DNA of 64,000 bases, from contig WPDH01000414.1 of assembly GCA_019137255.1 (NCBI GenBank), positions 1 through 64,000 on the forward strand. Reading direction: 5' to 3'. The notes beneath the pieces were generated by a model. The model was given only the letters and a program-made list of their open reading frames with translations, was not told the origin of the DNA and did no database searches. Origin of the DNA: Corinectria fuckeliana (Eukaryota; Ascomycota; Sordariomycetes; Hypocreales; Nectriaceae). Both the position numbers and the translations under genes were made by a program. Positions 55,335-64,000 of this stretch are shown piece after piece (within the stretch, counting starts at the first letter, position 1; each line of letters starts with the position of its first letter).

Positions 55335-58300
55335 GTCTAATAATTATAATTAGTTAGAATTTAGAAAAAGTAAAATACCTTTTAGGTTAACTTTTACTTT
55401 TTATAGTAGCTTCTTTTTATATAATATAGATCTTTATTTATTTAACTTTAGATACTTAATATATTAATAATATATTAACTATAATTATTAACTTTATTTT
55501 TAATAAGAGTTATACTATAAAAGATATTATATTAAGAAATTATAAGATAAATCTCTTTTTAAGTTTACCTTAAGTAAACTAAATAATATAAAAGACTCTT
55601 AGCTTTTTAGTACTTTTATTAATTATAAAAGAATTAACTACTTTCTTAGTAGTAAGTTTTAATCTTATAATATATTTATAATATATTATTAATTCTCTTT
55701 AAAATAATTAAGATTTTTTAATTTTAAAATATTTTATTTTAGTCTTATTAGCACCTAAGAAATCTAGTTATTATACTATATAAGATAATATTATATTTAT
55801 ATTATAACTTTATTATATTCTTTTAGTTTCTAAATAGCTAAAGTTATTAAGAACTAAGACTAGCTATTTAATCTTTATAAAAAGCTTAATAAAAGAATAA
55901 AAAGAGTAGCCTTAAAAGATAGTAAGATTTAATTAATAATATATTTATAATAAATTAATAATATATTATAGCTTTAATACTATATATATTAAGCTTATTT
56001 ATTATTCTTATTAAGCTTTTTATTACTAAAGTTAGTTTTAGTTATATATTATTACTATAAGTATACTAAAGTAAAGATTTATTAGTATTTAAATTCTTAG
56101 TTTTAAGATTAGAATTATTTAAAAGTAACTAAAGCTTATTAGACCTTATAGTAATAATAATATAAGAGACTAAGTATATTAAATATAAAAAGAAATACTA
56201 TCTTATAAGTTATTTTATAATATATTAATAATATATTTATTATTAATTAATTAAAAATAGCTAAGTATAAGTAATTTATAAAGACTATAAATATAGTTAA
56301 GTATATTTAAAAGCAGTTAGTAGTTAATTAGTAATATATTAATCTACCTTTTATTAGGTAAGAGAATAAGTATAATTTTTATCTAATTTATTAATATATT
56401 ACTAATATATTATTAGAACCTTATAGGTATATTTTAGGGTATTATTAAATACTCTTATTTATAACTATATAATAGTTATTATTATACTACTATCTTATTT
56501 TACTTTAAGAAATTCTTATATTAAATTAAGTATATTCTATCTAATATAACTATTCCTATTAATTAGACTAAAAAGTACTATATTACTATAAATTAAATAA
56601 ATTATTAAAAGTAATATTATAATAAGTTATTTAATTATAAATATATTAGTAATATATTACTAATATATTATAAATTTTATATATATTTTAAGTAGTTATA
56701 AATATATTATCTTAATAGGCTATATAGTAGCTTAAAAAATCTTTATACTTAAAGATTCTTTTATTTCTTATATTCTTCTAATATTATATAGTATTTATAA
56801 TTATTTATTACCTCTTTTAACTTAAATACTAATTTATATTTTTACCTAGCTATAAAACACTCTTAATTAGTAAGATTATATACCTAATATATTAAGTAAG
56901 TCTTTTTAATATATTATTAATATATTACTAATAAAAGTTAGATATTTAGTTATAATTTTTTACTATTTAGAGAATATATAAGACCTTTAATTAAAATACT
57001 CTCTTTTAAGTTTATTTAAGCCTTATAAATTATAATAGGCTTTAGTATATCTTAAAGACTTATTAAAGTATTTACTTTTTACTAGGAGTATTATAACTTA
57101 AAGCTTATTATAAGTATCTTTTTTATTATTAGTATAATAACTAATAGGTAAGATTCTTTTATAATAGATTTATAATATATTATTAATATATTATAGTATA
57201 TTTAGATCTTTAAAGATAATAAGGTTAATCTCTTAATTATTTTATTTTATTAAGAGTAAGTAGAGTTTTTTAGCTATCTAAACTTTATCTTATTTTAGGT
57301 TAATATAAACTTTAAGTATATTTTAAGTAATACTAAGTATAAGATTATTTAGGTAGCTTATAACTAGAAAGCTAAGATTAGTAAGTTACTTTAGAATATA
57401 TTTATAATATATTACTAATTAATTACTAGCTATCTCTCTTATCTAAGTAATTATTAACTTAAAGTCTACTAAGGCTTATATTACTATATTTACTTATATA
57501 TTTACTTATATAAAAGATAAGTTTTAAATTTCTTCTTACTAGTATTATATTTATAATACTAAAATATAAGAGGTTATACTAGATTAAGACTAGTTATATA
57601 TTAAAAGTATATATCTTATAATATATTATAAATATATTACTAATATTAGTAAGTCTTAGTACTTATTTAAGCTAAAAGGTTAATCTAAAGTATAAGAATT
57701 ATATATTATAAGTTATATATTATATATACTTTTACTAAGTTTATTATAAGTATAGTATTAATAAGAATTTATAATATATTATTAATATATTACTAATAAA
57801 AGTAAAGAAAATATATAACTTTATATAAGATTACTTATAAGATAAAAAAATAATATTTAATATAATATTAGCTCTAAGAGACTATAAATTATAAGATACT
57901 TACTATTAAACTTATAATCTTTTTTAAGTAGGTAATATTTCTATATAAACTCTTATAATATATTACTAATATATTATATATAGCTTTTCTTACTTTATAT
58001 TACTAGGTTTAATATAAGTAAGATCTTATTATTACAGCTAGATTATACTTTAGCTACTTTTAAATAACTTAAAGTTAATAAAATAACTATAAGAGATTTA
58101 CTAATTATATTAAGTAATTATATAAGGCTTCTTATTAAGTAAGTAGTTAATATAATAGTATCTTAAAGGTTATTAAAGTGTAAGTAATAATTAATAACTT
58201 AATAATATATTACTAACTATAATAAAAATAAGATATTTAACTTAAATAAGATTACTTAATAAGCAGCTAATACTAGTATAAGTATTTATCTTAGCTATAA

Positions 58301-58900
58301 AGATAATTTAGTTAAAAGGTGATTTTAATAGGATAATTAGTAAAAAAGTAAGAATTTTAATATATTATTAATAATATATTACTAATATATTATAAGATTA
58401 TACTCTTAGTAGAGTACTTATAGTTAACTATAAGGCTAGTATTAAAGTAACTTACTTATATATTAGTTAAGAGTAATAAGCTAGCTAAAAGCTATATTAA
58501 TTATATCTTCTTTTTTATTAAACTTAGTAGCTTTATAGTATACTTTATTAAGATAGTTTATATTATTATCTAGTATATCTTAGTATATCTTTTATTTAAT
58601 AATATATTAATAATAGCTTATCTCTCTTAGTAGTTAGTAAGCTACTTTAAGTATTATATAAAGTATAATAAAAAAGCTATAGCTATAAGTTTAAATACTA
58701 TATTTTTAAAAGAAAATTATAAAGATAAATCTTAAAAAGTAATAGTTAAAGTTATAAAAGTTAGAAATAAAAATAAGACTTAAAAGTAGATAATATATTA
58801 TTTATAAATTATTATATTATAATTTTTTTTTTACTTAGACCTCTTACTCTTAACTATCTATAAGAGTTAGCTAATTAGGGTAAGATAAAAAGCTTTAAGG
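55320..58900. repeat. RIP-mutated AT-rich repeat DNA with recurring ATATATT motif
   Basis: For about 3.6 kb the sequence is almost only A and T, with few CpA/TpG and abundant TpA, the RIP signature. No coding sequence can be read. A palindromic word of the type taatatattaataatatatta (variants with act or att in the middle) recurs near 55452, 55668, 55932, 56216, 56386, 56640, 56905, 57165, 57393, 57620, 57765, 57952, 58200, 58360 and 58600, at a rough spacing of 150-280 bp. A 31-bp stretch around 56905 recurs near 57768. The original element is unidentifiable by eye; it may be a tandem array or several decayed transposons. Confidence 0.75.
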
Positions 58901-59921
58901 TAGGTATTTATATATTATAAGACTTTAACTTAGTAAGTAGTTATAAACTGCTTACTAAGATCACTAAGTAATCCTACTTAGTAGCTTTTATACTCTTAGT
59001 ATACTCTACCTAGCCTAGCACTAGTTCCTCTTAGGGCTAGTCTCTTAGGCTGTAAGCTTATCTCCTTATAATTGCCCCCTCCTCTAGCTATCTAGTCTCT
59101 AAATACGCAAGTCTGTCTTTAGTTGTTACAATTAATATTATTTTGTTATTATTATACTATTATCACTTAAGACCTTAGTTGTTATAGTAATATAATAGTT
59201 AGTTAGCACCTACTTTATAGCTATTATATAGCTGTTAGCTGTAAGGCTTTATATTAATAGTAGGCCTATTAGTTAGCAGTCTGTTAGCAGCTGTTAAGCT
59301 ATAGACTGTGCTAGTGTATTTATTTGTTTTCTTTTTCTTTCTCTTACTTATACTAACTTCTTTATAATATCTTTTATTATTTAGTTCTCTCTCTCTAAAC
59401 CTCTATAAGTTACTTTATCTTACTACTTCCTTTTATTACTTATAACACTTAAACTGTTAAAGTATTATTATTAGTCTACTTGTCTTACTATTACTAATTT
59501 ATCACCTAGATATCTCTTATTTGCGCAGGGGATATTCTCTATTAGTTTAATAGAGATACTCTTTTTAACTAAATGTTTATTAGAGATACCTCTTGCTTTT
59601 TTTATCTAATATAAAAAGCTAACTAGTTTAGTCTGCTATATGTTTATAGTTCTTTTAAAGCCTGTTATATCTATTATAAGTAATCTAAGTAGAAGTGTAC
59701 TATTATAAGTTTATTAAGTTTTTACTGCTTTCTGTATATTATTAATATCTTCTAAGATTCCCTTAGAGCTCTATAGTGCTATAGTAGTCTTTTAGAATAA
59801 GTTAACTATATATTACTTTTATAATAACCCTAAAAAGTGTTCCTCTAGTCGCTAAGTAACTCTTTATAAGCCTCTATTTAGCGTGTTATACTAGCATATC
59901 TAGTGTGTTACTAATAAGACT
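58901..59921. other. AT-rich region with a short inverted repeat, possible transposon leader
   Basis: Slightly higher GC than the block to the left. A perfect 9-bp inverted repeat with a 3-bp loop lies at 59536-59556 (tctctatta-gtt-taatagaga). No terminal repeat with TG..CA ends or primer binding site could be established. It precedes the degraded plus-strand frame and may be its 5' flank. Confidence 0.35.
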
Positions 59922-61030
59922 ATGTCTGCTTTTTAAACTCTTACTAACAGCCTGTCTAGTATTGCTAGCACTAGTGCTAAAAAGTCTAGCTAGTTAACTA
60001 AGAAAGTGCTTAGTTTCTTATTCTAGTTAATTAAGGCTTAGACTACTATTAACACCCTAAGGTTCTGCTAAGATGCTAGCCTCTTAGAGGATGTTTCTCT
60101 AACTAAATTAGATTATTATATTAAGACTATCTAGCCTTTTTATCTTTATAATAATAGTACTACTCTTACTGTTTATATAGCGGTTTTTTAACTACTTTAC
60201 GTATTTATCACTCTTATTACTAATATTAAAGAGAAAACACTCTAGGCTTTCCCTATATCTATTAAGTATACTACTATCTCTGCTGTTATTAAGGCTTATA
60301 ACTGTAGTATCTAAGCCCTAGTGTGCTAAGTTAGCTTTCTAAACTAAGAACCTTTTTGCTATAAGGCTGTTAGTAGCCCTTCTTATAATATTAGGTCTAA
60401 GTTTAGTAGTTCTAATATTAAGTCTTCTACTCTGTTTACTACTATCTTACCTATTACTTACTTATACCCTGCTTTTATTTCTATCTCTAATCTTAATAAG
60501 ACTCCTACTAAGCTTACTATTACTTTACCTATTACTCACACTTATGCCGCCTCTCTCTTAGCTCTCCCGTCTCCTATTATTTAGTCTCCTAATAGTGTTT
60601 AAATCTTAGATAACTTAGAGAGCTTTTAGCTTCCTAATAACTTAGCTTTTAAGCTAGACTTTAGCGCTTAGGCCCCTTCTTTAGGGTTAGACCTATTAGC
60701 TGTCTCTTCTCTTATCACCTAAGCTTTAATAACTTCTTATTATTCTACTAGTCGCCTAGATATTACTAACCCCCCTTCTGCCTTAGCTTTCACTACCTGT
60801 AAGTATACCTATAAGACTAAAGTCTCTAAGATGCCCGCCTAAGTTGTTAATTCTAGCAGTAAGTCACTCTTACTCTCTACTTACCCTTTTAAGCAGGCTA
60901 AGTATATACCTTTAAAGACTTATTCTTTAAAGTCTAGTAAGTTAAGTGTTTTTAATATTATATTCTTACCCTCTGCTTCTTATAGCACCTTAGTGAAGAA
61001 GTCTTAAAAGTAATCTCTATTATAGTTTAT
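59922..61030 (+). pseudogene. Degraded plus-strand reading frame, Ser/Thr/Pro-rich
   Basis: Starting at ATG 59922, one frame can be read for about 370 codons. About 20 codons are TAA or TAG and none is TGA, as expected if CAA/CAG (or Trp) codons were converted by RIP. No frameshift is needed. The product would be Ser/Thr/Pro/Leu-rich with no motif that I recognise; it could be a gag-like or other transposon ORF, or just a fortunate frame in AT-rich DNA. It faces the chromovirus polyprotein (minus strand) tail to tail. Confidence 0.35.
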
Positions 61031-61199
61031 ATTCTTTATAAGACCTTTCTAGCTTTAAGTGTTAGGTTAGTAGCTATTAGTTTTTTAATTAGTAGTAACC
61101 TTAGTAACACTTAGTAGTCTATTCTTCTAGTAGTATTTAGCTACTTAAGTGTTACTAGTAATTTATATTCTTATTATGCTTTTAGTACTATAGTTTATC

Positions 61200-64000
61200 T
61201 ATTTATTATCTTATTTCTTATATATTTACTTTCTCTGCTTATAATACTACTATACTAACTTTATTATATTCTCTAAGTGGGCTACTAGCTTCTAAGTGTT
61301 ATATTCTACTAGCTATCTTACCTATTTAACTTAGTAGAATATTTATCTTATATCTTTCTTATAGTTAACTACTTTCTTAACCTTCTACTTATTATCCTCT
61401 TCTTTTAGTTTAGGCAGTTTTAGCAGTTCTTCTACACCTAGTTAGCACTTTTTAAACTATAGTTTTAAGAGTTTAACTAGAAAAATATTATATATTTGCT
61501 AGTATTATTCTAAAAGGTATACTTAGTATACTTATTTACTAATTCTTTCTGTTATTATTATCTTAATAAATTTTAGTATTAGCTTTCTATGTTTAAATTA
61601 GAAGTTTCTTATTAACAGCCTAATAGTTTGCCTAATTTTATATTCTTATAAGTTATATTACTTATTATAATATTTAGCCTGTCTCTTTACAGCTTTCTGC
61701 TATTATTTCTCCGCCTTAGTGTATACTTAGCAAAGTATCTTAATATACTCTTACACTTCTTATATATTTAACTTAAGGTGTTCTAAGGTGTATTTTATAA
61801 CCCTTAGGTAGTATTTATAAAGGGCTTATATAAGAGAAACCCTAATAGTATAATAGGTACTATTATTATAAGTAAAAGCTACTTTTAGGAGCTAGGCTGC
61901 CTATTAGTATAAGGTATTATTAGTGTATACTTAGAGGTATTTCTTAATAGCTTAGTTAGTTCTTTTTATCTGTCTATCTATCTATAAATAGTATATAGTA
62001 GATAGCTACTAATAAGTTGCTTATTCTTTTATTAGGTCTTTTTAAAACTTACTTATAAACAGCTTATCTTTATTACTAATAATCCCTTTAGGTAAACTAT
62101 ATTTACACTTAATATGTTTATATAAGAGTTATACTATTTCTACTATATTAAGTGTCTTCTTTATAAGAATAAAAAGTATGTATTTTATTATATAGTATAT
62201 AATTACTAGTATAGTATTATATTTCTTACTGTTAGCTTAAGCGCTCTTTAGTAGTCTTATAATAAAGTTAATACTAATTTCTTAAAAAGAGTAGGTAGGT
62301 ATTAGTAGGGATTATAGCTCTTTATAAGGCTTATATCTTAGCATATAGGCGCCCTAGTAATATTAGCATCTTAGGGTGTAGTCTTTTATATTATCTAAGA
62401 TTTAGTTCTAATAGAATTTATATATAATAAGATCTAAGGTTTTTACTACTCTTATATATCTTAAGTGAGAGTTGTTATAGTATTAGTAAAGGATTTCTCT
62501 TCTTATTATATATTCTTCTAAGATAACTAGTCTTTCTTTAAAGAATAGTATTTCTTACTTATTATAGTAGTAAGCTCCTCCTATAGTATTATAAACCTTT
62601 ACTAACTACTATTAGTAAAATTAATCTCCCTCTTATAATTCTTATACTAGCTTTTCTAGTTTACTTAAGAGCTAATTAAGAAAGGCTATCTCTCTCTTTA
62701 TAAGCCTTTTTATAACTAGGCGGGGAATATATTAGTCTAGGATAACTATTATAGTTACTAAAGGTATCTCTTATAAACTTAGCTTAGCTAGTAGTTACTA
62801 TCTAGTTACTAAGTCTTTAGGTGGTTTACTTTTAGCTTGCCTAGCCTAGGTAGTAATAGCTAGGATAGTAACAGGCTTATCTTTAAGACTAGCTTATATA
62901 GCTTAAATAAACATATTAACTATCTTATTTTCTGCGCTCTTAGAGACCTGTATAATTACTTAGTAGAGGTCTTCTAGTAACTTCCCTACTAACTTAAGTT
63001 TTACTACTAAAGTTAGAAGTATATCTATATATAAGATCTTTCTTACTATATAATCTAGCCTTTATAACAGGCTGTCTACTAGGTTTATCTTACCTAGCTA
63101 GTGCTTAATATTAAAGTTAAAAGGTGCTAATTTATATACCTATCTAGTAAGCCTTTCTTAAAGATCTCTTACTAATACTTTTATAACACCTGTAAGAGCT
63201 ATATAGTCTATTAACAGTATAAACTTATTCTTAAGCCCTAAAAGGTAGTAGCTCTAGTGTTTTAAGCTCTTAATAATAGCTAACAGCTCTTACTAGCTAG
63301 TAGCCTAGTATTACTCCTCCTCTAAGAGTTTTCTAGACTAGTATACTACTAGGCACTATTAATTCTTAAATAGTTAAAAAAGAATACTTAATATAGCTAT
63401 ACTAAATATATTTGTTTTAACTCTTAACTTATATTTTAGGTCTTAGTATTAGAGAATAGTCACTAAGTAAAATGCCCTTTTTAGCTTTTAGAATACTACT
63501 TTCTTTTTATCTGTCTAAGTAAACTCTCTAGTTTTACACTTATTTTAACTGCCTTTTAGTATTACTATAAGAGGTCTTATAATCTTTAAGTATTTACAAA
63601 TAAACTTTTAGTAGAAATTATAAAACCTTAGAAACACTTATATATCTTTAAAGCTTAGTAGGGTTAGCTACTTATTAACTATATAGACTCTGCTTAGCTT
63701 TATTTTAATACCTTTTTAGGTCACTATATAGCCTAAGAACTTAACTTCTTACTAGTAAAAGGTGCACTTTAATAGCTTTATATATAGCTAAAAGCTTTAT
63801 AATCTTTTTAGCATCTTTTATATATCCTTTATATATTAATCTTAGGTTATTAAGTAAATTAGAATATTATCTAAATATATAACACAAACTATATTTAGTA
63901 TACTAGTTAGCACTTAGTAAATATACGCTTAAAATATTATAGGTATATTTATTAGCCTAAATAGTATAATATTATACTTAAAGTGCTTATAGTAAGTTCT
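61200..64000 (-). mobile_element. RIP-inactivated Ty3/Gypsy chromovirus polyprotein (RT to chromodomain, 5' end off the window)
   Basis: Reading the minus strand from the right edge, one constant frame covers at least 2.6 kb: the same codon phase is verified at 63866, 63746, 62393, 62093 and 61310. It shows reverse transcriptase (VIYLDN active-site segment at 63880-63866, then EVKFLGYIV at 63748-63722), an RNase H region, the integrase core (around 62,400-62,050, with LPKGIISN at 62,095-62,072) and a C-terminal chromodomain-like segment at about 61,370-61,220. Many in-frame TAA/TAG stops make it dead. Active-site Asp residues are replaced by Asn (YLDD is seen as YLDN, and the integrase positions likewise), consistent with G-to-A change. 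The gag and protease part and the 5' LTR lie beyond the window; the 3' LTR was not found. Confidence 0.85.

Noticed and set aside
55320..64000. AT-rich block as a mitochondrial insertion
   Set aside because: TpA enrichment with CpA depletion, together with a Gypsy polyprotein on one strand, fits RIP; no mitochondrial gene is recognised.
1..64000. CRISPR array, bacterial operons or a prophage
   Set aside because: Introns, a nuclear-type tRNA intron and fungal protein families show a eukaryotic nuclear genome; no spaced-repeat array is present.

Overview
The window is nuclear DNA from a filamentous ascomycete (Pezizomycotina, most likely a Sordariomycete). Evidence: genes carry short introns (47-120 nt, with a few longer exceptions) with fungal CTAAC/CTGAC-type branch sites, promoters are pyrimidine-rich, protein families are typically fungal (ammonium transporter MEP, Rtg2-like Ppx/GppA protein, questin-oxidase-like protein, Zn2Cys6 regulators), and the right end carries the signature of repeat-induced point mutation (RIP). 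No species is claimed. Exon structures were built by hand from splice signals and frame continuity.

Layout, left to right: a large coiled-coil protein (1.5-5.2 kb); a small unknown membrane protein (6.1-6.9 kb); a 3.2-kb gap ending in a GATA-rich promoter; an ammonium transporter (10.1-11.9 kb); a family-X DNA polymerase (12.7-15.2 kb); a Pmp24-type peroxisomal membrane protein (15.9-16.9 kb); COP9 signalosome subunit 4 (17.7-19.0 kb), convergent with a GDSL/SGNH hydrolase (19.2-20.2 kb, minus); an intron-containing tRNA-Leu(AAG) (21.0 kb, minus); the checkpoint clamp loader Rad17 (21.3-23.9 kb, minus); a questin-oxidase-like protein (24.4-25.8 kb, minus), divergent from a UBE3D/Ipa1-like protein (26.1-27.7 kb); a SNF2 ATPase (28.1-31.7 kb); an F-box protein with a candidate microexon (34.4-37.9 kb), convergent with a large low-complexity protein (38.9-42.3 kb, minus); a 4.4-kb gap; a tandem pair of paralogous zinc-cluster proteins (46.8-51.2 kb) with a long imperfect palindrome between them; and an Rtg2-like protein (51.4-53.3 kb, minus).

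At about 55.3 kb composition collapses. From there to the right edge (at least 8.7 kb) the DNA is extremely AT-rich and TpA-rich. The left part (55.3-58.9 kb) has no readable coding content and carries a recurring ATATATT-type palindromic motif. The right part holds a RIP-killed Ty3/Gypsy chromovirus polyprotein on the minus strand (reverse transcriptase, RNase H region, integrase, chromodomain), readable in one frame for about 2.7 kb with stops but no apparent frameshift, and a second degraded reading frame on the plus strand.

The single-copy genes are housekeeping or regulatory and do not form an obvious biosynthetic cluster. Three are related to genome maintenance (polymerase X, Rad17, SNF2 ATPase), but their spacing does not prove linkage by function. 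The most unusual parts are the RIP block, the zinc-cluster pair with its palindrome, two GC-AG introns and the F-box microexon.
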